Shown one piece after another: positions 12,337 to 23,417 of a stretch of 64,000 nucleotides of DNA. The notes beneath the pieces were generated by a model. It ran no database searches, was not told the DNA's origin, and saw only the letters and a list, made by a program, of their open reading frames with translations. Both the position numbers and the translations under genes were made by a program. Position 1 is the first letter of the stretch; every line of letters starts with the position of its first letter. Source of the stretch: Corynespora cassiicola (lineage: Eukaryota; Ascomycota; Dothideomycetes; Pleosporales; Corynesporascaceae); NCBI GenBank assembly GCA_022059125.1, contig JAEUWY010000004.1, positions 4,092,001-4,156,000 of the forward strand. The letters are read 5' to 3'.

Positions 12337-13398
12337 TCAAAAATCGTCATCGTCAGTCTTCTTCTTCCTCCTGCCCGACGCCTTCTTCTTCTTGCCGTCG
12401 ACATCCATGGAATCGCCCTCGCTCTTGGCCTCGGGGGCGTCTGCCACTTTTGCGACAATCTCATTCAAAAAGTCAAACTGCTCGTCCTTTGTGATGGCCT
12501 GCTTGAGGTGGACGGCGGCGACGCGCTTCGAGTTGCGGGCCTTTGCCTCGGCGGCGGCTTTGGTGACGAGGGAGATCATGAAGAGCTCGAGAGCCTTGGC
12601 TATCCTCTAGTTAGCACACACAATTTTTCCTTGCCCCCATTGTCCCTCCCCAGGATCCAAAAATCCCATATGGAGAAGAAAGCCAGAGAATCTTTAAAAT
12701 AAAAAATTCGGGAGAAGGAACATACACACAACCACGGGAGTAACCTGCGCCACCTTGCCCACATCATCATCCGCCTGCATTATGCGCTTTATCCGCGCAA
12801 CAGGGAAATGATATGTAATGTTTATGTTCTGGGCCGCGACGCTGGCAGAAGGCGCACCCCCGAGCGGCGGCGCCGCCTCCCCACCAGGAGCATTCGCATT
12901 CGCAGTCGCAGGTGCGATGCCCCCACCGCCCATCATCATCAAGCCGTTTCCCTCCTTGGCCCTCTTGCCCCTCTGCCTCTCCGTCGGGCCGTCGGGCACG
13001 TACTCGGCGTCCTGCATGCTCTCCTCCCTCGACATGCCTCCGCGCGGCATGCCCACGACTCGCTCGGCGTAGAAAGAAGTGGAAGAAGAAGAAGAGGCAG
13101 GAGGAGGATAGGAGGGCAGGGTTTTGTTGTGGGCGACGGGCGACGACGAGGATGCGGACGCGGACGAATGCAGGGCCTTGGTGTGCTGTTGGGGCGGCGA
13201 CGACGAGTACGGCGGCAGTGACGACGACAAGGTGTTGGTGGGGAGCGAGATGGAGCCTCGGTAGCCCTGGTGCTGGGGGTGGACGGGCTCGTTATAGTAA
13301 TCGTCTATTTCGGCGGCGTTGTTGGCGGCGGCGGCGGAGGACGAGTGGTAGCTCGATAGATCTGGCGATTGCGGTGCCCAGGAAGGAGCGTCGGCCAT
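12337..13398 (-). CDS. bur6: NC2-alpha/DRAP1 histone-fold transcription regulator (Bur6-like)
   Basis: Exons 13398-12726 and 12599-12337 with a 126-bp intron give 311 aa. The chosen acceptor joins TPVVV to [16 protein letters not shown] and completes an NF-YC/NC2-alpha histone fold ([18 protein letters not shown]...[11 protein letters not shown]). NC2-alpha pairs with NC2-beta (Dr1) on TBP and controls RNA polymerase II initiation. The 190-residue N-terminal extension is low-complexity Ser, Pro and His, and the C-terminus has a Lys/Arg-rich tail then DDDDF. Yeast Bur6 is about half this length; the difference is the N-terminal tail. Closer AG dinucleotides sit too near the CTAAC branch point and break the frame. 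Dpb3/CHRAC15-like subunits are the alternative, but [21 protein letters not shown] favours NC2-alpha. Confidence 0.87.
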
Positions 13399-14429
13399 TG
13401 GCGTGCGGTTTTGCAGCCGGGGTATTTGAGGGCGGCGGGCGGCAGGCGGTGGGCGCGCGGCGCGGCGGCGGCGGGGGGGGAGGGGGGTGTGGCACGCACG
13501 CACGCACGCACGCACTCTCTTGCTCCGTCGCTACGTAGGTAGCCTGGAAAACAAAGAAAGCTTGTTCTGGGGCGGCGGGGCGCAGGATTGGGCGGGCAAG
13601 CGACGGGGTGGGTTGGCGGGAGCGCAGTACGGAAAGGCGGCGTGCACGGGCAGAAAAATTAGGTGCGCGCAGGCAAGGTAGCAAGGCGGCCAGAGAGCGA
13701 GCAGACAGGCGGGCAGGCAAGCAAGCAGGCAAGCGAACAGTGAGGACGGCGGCGGAACCGGGCGGGGCAGAGGCCGTCATTTATCGACATTGGCCCGCCA
13801 GGGGTGCGCAGGAGGCCAAGCCCAGCCGCACCCAGGCCTGCAACCCAAAACCTCAGCGCCCACCATCCCTCCCTCCTTCTTCCCTCACTGCGCCCGCGCC
13901 CCTCGCTGCTGCCGGGGACTGACCTCTCTGTCGTGCGTGTGGGCGCGCGTTTGCGCCGCAGGTTGGGTGACGAGAAGAGCAAGCCAGAGATGGCACGGCG
14001 GCGGCGGCCATGTCGCTCGCCGCCGCCATGGCCGCCCGGCCGGATTGTTCACAATGGACGCGTCTTTGTCCTCGACGAAGCCCTCGTGGGCTCGCTGGCT
14101 GCCTGCTGAGGGCTTCCGGCAGTACTCCGCGTTGAGGTTTCGTCAGGGATCAGCGGCGCGCCCCCCGGCCGGGCTCCCAGTCGCTGAGGGTTAATTACTT
14201 GATCTAATCTGACAACCGTTGGGCGCGCGCCTTCTTTTTCTCATCGTTCTCATTTCCCTCTTCACCGATTCGTCTCTTTTTTGTCTACCAGCCTTGAGCC
14301 CGTGGACCGTTCTGTTGGTTGGATAGCAATAGCCTAGGTACTACTAATCCCACCAATCCATCACAACAACCCTCCTCGGCCCCCGCGCATAAGCATACAC
14401 ATAGGTATCGTACAGGTGCAATCCCTTCT
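13399..14429. promoter_or_regulatory. GC-rich upstream region of NC2-alpha with tetranucleotide repeats
   Basis: This stretch lies upstream of NC2-alpha and downstream of tafazzin. It contains six GCAC units at 13492-13515 and an irregular GCAG/GCAA tract at about 13690-13740. Frames on both strands are compositional. No other gene is supported. Confidence 0.5.
13492..13515. repeat. (GCAC)6 microsatellite
   Basis: Six perfect tandem GCAC units, about 95-120 bp upstream of the NC2-alpha start codon, probably in the 5' leader or promoter. Confidence 0.9.
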
Positions 14430-15754
14430 TCACGTGTCCTTTGTCCAGCTGCCGTCATCCTTCTCGCCCTCGCGCTTCGGGCCCTCCATCTTCCACGTCT
14501 CTGCGAGCCCGGCCTTGGGGTCCTCGTCTGGGTGCCCGCGGGTGCGTCTGACATCGAGCACCGCCTGCCGTACCCGCATCGTGCACTCCTTGCGCAGCGC
14601 CACGGCCTCGTCCGAGTACTTGAGCGTGTCATTCAACACCCCCACCTCGAGGCGCTCTCCGCTCTTAGCTTCCGCCCTGGCGCGCATCGCCTGCCACCGC
14701 GCCCGCAGGTCCCCAAACGCCTTTTCTCCGTCCAGCTTGTCGCCAAACGTTATGCTGACATTCTTGAACGGCCGCGGCAGGAACCGCGGGAATGTGCGCG
14801 TCTCGTGCATCACCAGGTCTGGTCCCTCTATCCACATGGGCACAATGTCTGGCAGCGGGTCGCTCTCGAGAATGAGCCGCGACACACCCCACTTGAAGTA
14901 ACGCATCGTCCTTTCTTCGTGCTGGTGTATCATGCCCTCGGGGAAAATGTGCACCCAGCTGTGTCTCCTGTTAAGATAGGCCGCTGGGCTGGGAAATGTG
15001 TCGCGACCGTTAGTCGAGAATGTGAGGTGCCCACCCGAGAACGGGTCTGAGACGTCCGGACTCCTCATCGACTTGTTTGGTTTCGTTGGAGAATCGGTGG
15101 GCTGCAGAAACGGGCCGCGGGAGAGGAGACGAATTGCCTGTGCTATGGTAGGTTGGAACAGTCCGCCAAACTCTGAATGTGCACTGCGATGCGTGGGCAG
15201 GACTTGGCCGAGTGTAAAGAATGTGGAGAGTGCCCTAGACGCCTTGTCAGTGCCATTGCCCCACGCAACACGGAAATCGTATGCCCGTACTTGTTCTGGA
15301 AACACAGGTCGTAGCTCCCTAGACCCCAGCGCATGTTATCGCAGTTCATAATGTATCGCATGGGGAGGATGCCCCAGATCATGGGATCGTCAAGTCTGCC
15401 GCCGTATCAGCACCTCCGCTGCGGACTACCGCCAACTTTTTTTTTCTGTCTGCGCCGGGCGACCTACGTACACGGAAACATGATTCGAAACTGCGCAGTC
15501 AATTAGCCTTGTGATTCCCCAATTAAGCGTCCACGGCAAGCCCACATACCTGTGATTAGGCCGCGCTCCCTCTCCTCGACATTCTCCCGCTCGTCGAGCA
15601 GCTCCAGGAACCGATCTAGGCCGTGCACCTCGGTGGTGCTCAAGCGGAGGAGAAAGCCACGGCACAGCGCGCCGACGGCGCCCATGGTGTATTTGGACGC
15701 CGTCTGCCATTGCCAGCTCGGCGCGGCGGGCTGCTCGTCGGGCGCAGGCGTCAT
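14430..15754 (-). CDS. taz1: tafazzin, cardiolipin transacylase
   Basis: Four exons, 15754-15550, 15490-15472 (19 nt), 15395-15291 and 15234-14430, give 377 aa, close to yeast Taz1 in length. The introns are 59, 76 and 56 bp. The micro-exon carries the acyltransferase HX4D motif (SNHVSVLDDP; H72 and D77, with D77 in the next exon). Motif III reads IFPEGMIHQ at about 206-214 and is followed by RYFKWGVSRLI and PIVPMWIEG. Tafazzin moves acyl chains between phospholipids to mature cardiolipin on mitochondrial membranes. The last acceptor (GTCTAG) was chosen because the nearer AG is only a few bases from the CTGAC branch point and breaks the frame. A 394-bp gap separates its start from the divergent NOSIP-like gene. 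Confidence 0.95.
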
Positions 15755-16148
15755 GGCGGCGGTGCGGCGAGAGGATGCATGCAGGATGCGAGAGGGAAAG
15801 AAATGGCACGGCCGACCGGCAGCCATATAACAACTTGCCCGCGGGCGTGTGCCCAGCCAGCCAGCAGCGCGCCGCGGCCTGGGAAAGCTTGGGCCAGGGG
15901 CACGGCCAATCGCGGGCCACGTGTGGCGCGCGTGCCTTTTCCGGCGGCCGACGTCAGGCGTGGCTTCTGCTGCTGCTGCTGGCTGTTGAGGGAGGCGCTT
16001 TCTTTTTTGGTCCCGATTCCTTCCTCGCTTTTTGGGTCGCGCCTTCTCTGGACCGTCTCTTTGCATGTGAAGCTCCTTCCGACATTTGCGTAGCTTGCAT
16101 CATCACGGCCAGACCAGCCGTTCACCACGCCTCACCACCGCAGCCACC
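15755..16148. promoter_or_regulatory. bidirectional promoter, tafazzin / NOSIP-like
   Basis: These 394 bp separate the two divergent start codons. The region is GC-rich, with a CTG run near 15967-15980 and a pyrimidine-rich stretch before the NOSIP-like ATG. Confidence 0.55.
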
Positions 16149-17234
16149 ATGCCGCCCCCCAAAACAATCTTCACGGCCCATGAGCGCGGTGCGCTCAAGT
16201 CGTCCTGGGGTTCCCAATCTACGCGCCTGACCCGCGACTCCTTCCTCCCCTTCGGCTCCTGCCAGCTCTGCCTCCTCACCGCCGTGGACCCCGTCTGCTG
16301 TCCCTCGGGCGACCTCTTCTGCCGCGAATGCGCCATGACGAACCTCCTCGCCCAGCGCCAGGAGATCAAACGCCTCGAAAAAGTCGCCGCGAGGCGCAAA
16401 GAGGAGGAGGAAGAGGCGCGCGCACTGGAAGAAGAGGAGGCTCGACAGCGCGCCGTTGAAGAGTTCGAGGCCGTGCAAATGGGGCTTGAGGCAAAGATTG
16501 GAGCTGGGGGGAAGGTCGTTGGCCGGGCGGGGGGAAAGGTTACGATCGAGCGCGAGGAAGATGGCTCAGCGGGGAAGGCGCGCGGGACAAAGCGCAAGTT
16601 TGAGCTTGATGAAGCGGAGTTGGAGCGCATTGGGAGGGAGGAGAGGGGCCGGGCGCGTTTGAAGATTGATGAGGAGAGGAAGGCGGCCAAGGGACATTTA
16701 CCCAGCTTTTGGGTCCCCGGCGAGACGCCCGATGCGAATCATCAGCGTGCGGACAGGATTAAGCAGAGCCCTACGTGTCCGTCCAGCGATCCGGAGCGCC
16801 CGCATGGTTTGTCGCTCAAGGCGCTCACCAGCGTCAAGTTTACGGAGGAGAAGTCGGCAGAGACGGGCAAGACTGTGTGGACATGTCCGAGTTGTCAGAA
16901 GGCGCTGTCGAACGCGACAAAAGCGGTGCTAGCGATTCCCTGCGGGCACGTTATGTGCAAGCCGTGCGTGGACAAGTTCTTGAAGCCGGATTTGAGGCAT
17001 CAACATGATGTGCACAAGGATCCTGAGCCCGAGAGCATACATTGCTATGTTTGCGATGCGGACCTCACGAGCGTGCCGGAGGTAAAGGAGAAAGAGAAGG
17101 AGGGAAAGAAACACAAAAAGGACAAAGATAAGGCTCCTAAACCTGGGCTGGTCGAGATACGGAGTGAAGGCACGGGGTTTGCCGGAGGAGGCAAGGCTAT
17201 GGTTAAGAGAGAGGGTGTAGCGTTCCAAGTCTAG
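16149..17234 (+). CDS. NOSIP-like RING/U-box protein
   Basis: An intronless 361-aa protein. The N-terminus has the NOSIP zinc-finger/U-box layout: TIFTAHERG, TRLTRDSFLPFGSCQLC, then DPVCCPSGDLFCRECAMTNLLAQRQEIKR. A Glu/Arg-rich coiled coil follows at about 85-125. A second RING-like module lies at about 258-325 (WTCPSCQKAL...IPCGHVMCKPC...CYVCDADL). The C-terminus is Lys-rich. NOSIP homologues are nuclear E3 ubiquitin ligases that associate with spliceosomes. The ATG at 16149 sits in a CACCATG context and matches the family start; an upstream in-frame ATG would add 21 residues with no family match. Confidence 0.9.
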   Translation: MPPPKTIFTAHERGALKSSWGSQSTRLTRDSFLPFGSCQLCLLTAVDPVCCPSGDLFCRECAMTNLLAQRQEIKRLEKVAARRKEEEEEARALEEEEARQRAVEEFEAVQMGLEAKIGAGGKVVGRAGGKVTIEREEDGSAGKARGTKRKFELDEAELERIGREERGRARLKIDEERKAAKGHLPSFWVPGETPDANHQRADRIKQSPTCPSSDPERPHGLSLKALTSVKFTEEKSAETGKTVWTCPSCQKALSNATKAVLAIPCGHVMCKPCVDKFLKPDLRHQHDVHKDPEPESIHCYVCDADLTSVPEVKEKEKEGKKHKKDKDKAPKPGLVEIRSEGTGFAGGGKAMVKREGVAFQV

Positions 17235-20200
17235 CTGTTGGCGATGCGCACTGGGCCTGACATGAGAATTTGAAAAGGAATGTAATTGATACCCTATGTA
17301 TGAAAAGGTCTTGACATGCTCACTCTCATCATTGTCAAGTGCTGGTGGGCATCATCATCACTACATCTTTTCTGTAAACTTTGCTGGATTCTATACCGTA
17401 CCACCGCAACTGGCACACATGCGGGTGCATCTCTTTTTTTCAGCTCACTGGCTGCACAAATCTCCATGCCAAGTATCGCCCGTATGTTTTAGACATTGGC
17501 AGCAAGTGAATGGCTTTTTTCACTCCAAAAACAAATCCTCGCGGTATTTAAAGGCAGCCTACCGCACCCTGCCACACATGTGGGTGTGGCCTATAGAGCC
17601 TTTAGGGTTTCGCTGAAGATTTTCATTTTGAACATTCGTGTCTTTTTCTTCTCATAACTTGGTGGAAACAGTCTTTGGTCAAAATCTCTGCAACTGGCAC
17701 ACATAGCCAAGATTGACTGCGTTTTTTTTAAACTCCCTTCCCAACTTGAAAGCCTCATGGGTTATATGCTAGGTCCCTTTCTATTTATAGCGTTCCGCAG
17801 AGTCTTACTGACCATGAATCCACCTAGATTTGAGATTTGGCCGCATTCTGTGCACTGCTGGCAAACATGTCGACGACACATGAATTCTTTTCAGTTTGGC
17901 TTGTTTTCTTATCGGCATCATGTACGCATTTTCTGGCCTATTATTTTAGGCAACCTTTATATTGTATGCATCCATTGTGTACTGGAATGTGTCTTTATCC
18001 TGGGCCTCGTGGCTAGCACGCATGAATGGATGGAAGTGGATTCCAAAGACTTGATTCCCTTATTTCAGGTCTCATGTTTTTTGAATCATCCAACTCTTTT
18101 CGAATTTTGAATTAAAGTTCTCTTCTTGAGAAACATATAATATAGTTACACCCCATTTTAAATCTCTGAAACCCACCGAAGGCTTTTCGCTCATAAACTT
18201 GAGGACGCGTTTTTTTGGAGAAAGTTCTCGCGGTGGGAATCCATTTAGTGGGTGACAATGTATTTTGAAAGCTACTGCTAATCTTAGAGTCATGCTTCTT
18301 TTCGAGGGCCCCATGGTTGGTTTGGTCAGGTTCTTGTTTTTAAATTAGAGATTCTGATTGTAACCTCCCCACTATTCGCTGATTTTTCCAAAAGCTGTAG
18401 TTGTAGATCTAGAGCAAATAGCTGCTTCCAGTAAGCTTTATAATAGAGATCTCTCAGGTGAGCAGCTCATTTAAAACCATAAAGTAGAATATTCTGCCAT
18501 GGCAAGATTTGAGGTTATTTTGGACAGCATCCAATTTTAGATGCCAGCCAAAGAGTCCGCAACACAGGTGGTACCATCACCTGTGTAATGAGCTCATTCT
18601 AGTCCCCATCATATTAATTTTCTGTGTTCGAATCTGCCTTTAGCGGTGGAGACCAGGATGAAAAAGCTTTTGTTGTTTTTCCAGACATCACAGAACCTGT
18701 TTACGAATTCTAGAACCCACTCCGAAATCCATGTTCTCTTAAAGGTATAGAGCAGATTTTTGGTATCTGCGGCGTTGGAATCAAGGACTGATATTATACC
18801 ACGATGGTAGAAATTGAGTGTTATACTAGAGCGAAATACCTTCATGTATCTATTCAGTGCCATTTTAGATATAGATGCCTTCAATACGATTGAATTAGGC
18901 ATCTTTAAGTAGGCGGCGTCCGCATAAAACGAGCTTTGGATGTTTTAGGCGCGCATTCGCAAAACCCATGCGATGTAATCTTTTTGACTTGCACCTTTTT
19001 TAAATTTGACACATCCTACCGGAGCAATTAATCGGTTTTAATCGCAAAGAGAAAATAATCCATCACACGGTTTTGGTGTCCTCTCCAGCAGTGGTATTCA
19101 AGTTCGGTGTCATCAGCATAATCCCGTTGATCGATTTTTTTGGTGGAACTAATACCAATCCTTTGGTCATTTAAGAAAAGGGCATGCATTGTGTGTGTAT
19201 CTTTTTTGAGGAGGCTGCAGATAGCTTGATGAGGATTTAGAAGATCAAGAGAGGGGGCTATATAGTTTTCAGAGGGGCACGACACACATGAAAAGGTCAA
19301 GCGAAGTACATGTGCCTACCTGGTGCTGCTTCTGTCAAGGGAATCGTGTCTCTCCTCATGTTCTTATCTGAAAAATTTCTGAGCGCCAAATCTATCTACC
19401 GACATCATAGTTCTGATTTGAGGATGGCTCCTGCCTACATGGTAATCATTTAAGTGGTATGCCGGAGGTCTTATCGCAAAAGCTGCTGTGCTTTTCAGTT
19501 GAGACACCCACACGAACGGCAACCGTGGCTATCTCTAGTCGTTTGAGAACGCCAAAGGAACGGTTACAGTCATGTTCAGAGCTCCGATGTTTTTTTGATC
19601 AAGTAATTCCGGGTAAATTAGGTTTCAATGCGTTTGTGGCGCCCATTGAGGAGGTCTTGGCACGTTTTTACACTTAATTGTGGTACCATTCTCAAAGAGA
19701 TTACCTATATATGCTCTTAACCACACGCTAACAACACGTAGCTTTGATAGTACAACCAATCTTGTGATTCCTGAATATCGCTCATATTTGAACACGTCCT
19801 TTTCTGGGCTGGACTATTTTCCATAAAGCCATTATCCAGGTTGGGGTACTGTCCATTTAAGAATCTATTTTCATTTTAAGCACTTGATCAGTTGCTATTC
19901 AGTTTTTAGAAAATTGTAGCAGTTCATTCAAGGAAGAAAAGTGAAACTGGGACATCCAGACCTCGAAGTATGTACCCACGGTTTGTTTGAAGAGTCACAT
20001 AATTATAACTTTTAATCCTCTTAGCGCGGATCATCCCTGCCTTCTTCGCACGCACAAGGGTATATAAATACCGTCAGGACGACTCTTAAGTAACTCACAA
20101 ATTTTTCTAATATTACCTCGACTTATAAAAAATCAATCCCCCGCCCACAGGTTGAGGTGTCTAAAATAAATTGGAGGGAGCATGATGTGCAACGGTCACC

Positions 20201-20760
20201 AGAACGATTGGAAATGCATGATCAATCTCATTGTGGTGGCAGAGCTGTGGGAATTCTCTAGTGTGAGAAATCAACTTCGCATTAGCATAAAAAGCTCAAT
20301 TGTCATACGCAGTATAAAAAATAATAATGGTGATACAGATAAATGGCAGAAAAGTGGCAGAAAATCCGCTTAGACGCGGATTCCATGTTTAAAAACGCGA
20401 CAGGCCATTTTTGTTGTATTAAAAAGTCTCCAGAGACACTGATATAAAATATATCAACAATATAAAGCAGGAGATCATGAATTTTGCGCCTAAAAAGGGT
20501 TCAAATACCAACAAAGACCTCCGAATAAGCTCCAAACGAACCGCTTATGTGTAATAAAACCCGCCCGGTAGTCTACAAACCAGTCAAACGGCACAGCGTG
20601 TAATACAGATATAGGAATACAAAATTGAGGTGTTAATTCGTATCACCACCAAAGTTTTCTTGTTAATGTTTGATGCCCAAGGAAAAACCATGTTAAACTT
20701 TTAAACCCACCAATTCGAGAAATTCGCCGCCTTTTTCTGGTGTGCCCGTCTATTCGAACA
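17235..20760. other. AT-rich, gene-free island
   Basis: About 3.5 kb with much lower GC than the flanking genes, many T and A runs, and stop codons in all frames. No intact gene is present. Motifs such as GCAACTGGCACACAT recur near 17405 and 17689, which suggests old repeats. A probable decayed non-LTR element lies inside it and is listed separately. Repeat-induced point mutation could have produced this composition, but I could not compute the RIP indices. Confidence 0.65.
18600..19330 (-). mobile_element. decayed non-LTR (LINE, possibly Tad-like) reverse transcriptase relic
   Basis: The best segment is the frame at 19300-19028. It reads SCPSENYIAPSLDLLNPHQ, then SLLKKDTHTMHALFLNDQR, then KIDQRDYADDTELEY. 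The YADD box is the reverse transcriptase catalytic motif, and the spacing to a CP(L)S-like block upstream resembles RT domains of fungal LINEs. Stop codons follow directly, and further downstream frames (18902-18609) show only loose similarity to what follows RT in such elements. The call rests mainly on one short motif and its surroundings, so chance cannot be excluded. No poly(A) tail or target-site duplication was identified. Confidence 0.35.
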
Positions 20761-22751
20761 CTAATGCTGTGACTGAATTTCTTTACTACACCTCGATACA
20801 TGCCTCTTGAAGTTGTCCTTTCGATTAAAAGTCTTCCCAGGGTGGGTGCAAGGATCATTGGGGCAGGAGAAGGCTGACTGCGACTCTTTGTGGACGGTAG
20901 CTTTGTGCCGCTTCAGATCGGCATTCAAGTGGAAAGCGGCGCGGCACGCGTCACACTTGTAGCGACGCACATGATGGCGATTTATGTGGCGGCTGGGATC
21001 ACTGTTAGTTAAAGGGAAATAATTGAGCTGGTTTGGATGTATACTGACTTGAGTTCGCCGCGAAAATCAAAAGCCTCTCCACAATGCTGGCACAGGTGCG
21101 TTTCTGTGTGTGCTACGAGGGGAAAGCACACATTGAGTGCGGATTGGTCTTTCACTTTATCACACATGTCCTCGTCCATGCTAGAGGGGCTGGTATGAGC
21201 TGTAGTATCAGTGTTGGATGGTAATGACGAATTTTCGGGCGATTCGGGCGCCGAAGAGGTGCCATAGTCGAGATCGGGTACAAATTCACACAGATTGATA
21301 AGAGAATTTTCTTGACTTTCCGACTCTTGGCTTTGTGTTTGCAAGACTGGTGGTTGATGTAAACCAAGCATATGGCTGGAATCCATGGCTTTAGCTCTAG
21401 CTACAGGGCCCCGCTCTATGCTGTCTGAAGGCAAAAGGGATTGTGAGCAAAGGTGCTTTTCGATGACGGGGTTTGGGCCTTTTTCTATAGCTCGTGGGTC
21501 TATTCCAATAGGCGGAGAGGAGAATGGGGAGTGATTTTCATTGTGGCCATTGCGTTCATCTTGATGCTCTTCAACGAAAGTGCCCGACGTTTGTTGTTCA
21601 TGGATATACTCTGCCACTTGCTCGTATAAATCTTCGTCCTCCAGCCTCAAGCGAGGAAGAGTAATGTATCCACGGGAACCAATTTCGCTGTAGGAATCGT
21701 CATGAGCTGCTCCATAGTTTTCATCACCAGGCCTATATTCCCCTGTGTGAAAAATGGCAGTACCAGATTCATTGTCCGATACATCGCTGAAGAAGTCCAT
21801 TTCTAACCCACTGTGAAGGGCAGATGAGCTCATCCAGGACGCGAGTCGATGGCTGCTGGCCTGCGCATCAACCCTCCTGATTCGTGACTCACTTGGATAA
21901 ACATTGAAAGCTGCTGCTTGGGTTTCCAGCTCGCGTGGTTCTCGGAGGCGGTATGTGTCTGCAGGTTGTGACGATGGCGATGATAGCCGTAGCAATGGTC
22001 TCGATGGTGGCGATGGTGGCGATGGTGACGATAGTGACGATAGTGACGATGGCGATAATAGCCGTGGTAATGGTGGTGAAGGTGATTCATAAGATTGTTT
22101 TGCGTACGAACGTTGGCTGTACTGGATCGCCGGTAGTGGTGTAATTCTTGATGACTCTTCTATTTCTTCTGATGCACTCCCAATATCTCCCATCCATGAG
22201 CTTGTTGGGAATGGATAAGTAAGTTCGTGGCGGCGGAGTGGATGGCCCAATTCGTGGATGTTGATATGCTGTATCGGCACATGATCATCTGAGCTGTGGG
22301 GCTTTACCGCACTTTCCGTCACACACTCGGGAGAAGCTGCTGCCTCTGGTGATGAGTCGGCAAGTGCCAAAGATTCCCAAACAGGCCGGGGAATTGTGGG
22401 AGTGCGTTTATACGCAGGGTAAACGACGCTCGGCGAGGATGCAAAAAACGGCGTGGTGTGTTCTGGGACCATACCCACACGATGATGAACGCTCTCAACC
22501 CTCAAGTTTGACAGATCCGACGCCAGAGCATCAACATCTCTATCATCTGCCCAGGAGAGGGGCGGACGTTGCGGAATGGGTGCCGAAATGCTGAGCTTTC
22601 GCACTGGCACATCCTTCTCTTGACCAGCATTCTTCTTCGAACTCGTCTTGGACAGAAACCCGCATCCAAAGACTCCCCTCACCGCTCCGACGCTACCCTC
22701 CACCACGGCACCCACCACCTCCTTGACCGTGAGCCTCAAGCTGCGCTTCAT
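20761..22751 (-). CDS. C2H2 zinc-finger protein (upstream member of a tandem pair)
   Basis: Exons 22751-21049 and 20992-20761 give 644 aa. A long disordered region rich in Ser and Pro (a low-complexity Pro-Ser-Leu block at about 225-260) precedes three C-terminal zinc fingers: CQHCGEAFDFRGELN joined to RHINRHH, CDACRAAFHLNADLKRHKATVH, and CPNDPCTHPGKTFNRKDNFKRHVSRC. The first finger is split by the 56-bp intron. Two AG acceptors lie 9 nt apart; the downstream one gives standard C-X12-H spacing, and the upstream AG abuts the CTAAC branch site. The last finger ends in Cys, so it is C2HC. A DNA-binding regulator is the likely role; no target is known to me. The start is the first ATG in frame. 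Confidence 0.84.
21960..22085. repeat. imperfect 9-bp tandem repeats inside the zinc-finger gene
   Basis: Plus-strand units of GATGGTGGC and GATAGTGAC type recur about ten times. They encode the Ser-Pro-Leu low-complexity block of the minus-strand protein, so the protein may vary in length between strains. Confidence 0.7.
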
Positions 22752-23417
22752 GTCGATTGCTGTCGAAAGCTCCAGGTGGTAAGCGGTCGAATGAAAGAGT
22801 GCAAAAGGATGCAAAGGTGGCGGTGATGAGCTGGAAGATCAGGCCGCATCAGGCTCGGATAAATATCAAGGTCGAGAGTCGGGCAAGGCTTGGAGGCATA
22901 CCTCCCTATCTATACACAAGATCTGTTGTCCGGAAGGAAAGCGGAGGTGGGTTCCGGGGCGGAGCCTCTGAGGCTAACAGCGGCCAAGGCCCAGTGACGG
23001 CCGGAGGCATACCACGCAGCAGGTCAGCCCGGTACAAGCGTCTGGATCGTGATTGGATGAGATGGAACGCTAAGGGCCTTGGCTGGCGGCCATCATGAGA
23101 TAGTGTGGGGTCCGGTGAGCGGGTCTTATCGATAAGCCAGGAAACTCGAATCACCTATAAAAGGATTTTGCTCTGGCCAGAGGACTTGCAAAGTACCTGG
23201 GAATCTAGACGGGTTTAGGTGACGACACAATTCAAGCTCGAGGCACGTTTGCGCATAGACATTTCAAGATTCGGAATGTTGATGAGTATTTATTCATCTA
23301 AAGGCTGCGGAAGTAGATGGAGCAATGGCTAATGACGCGGGAAGTAAAGAAGCTACCTAGGTATGGTCTGCACCAGCACATGGCATGCCTGTACCTAGCT
23401 ACCGTGGTCTGGTTGGA
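22752..23417. other. intergenic between the two zinc-finger genes
   Basis: This 666-bp gap contains the promoter of the upstream zinc-finger gene and the 3' side of the second. No coding frame with family features is seen. CTATAAAAGG-like sequence (23154-23163, minus-strand CCTTTTATAG) is the only notable element. Confidence 0.45.
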
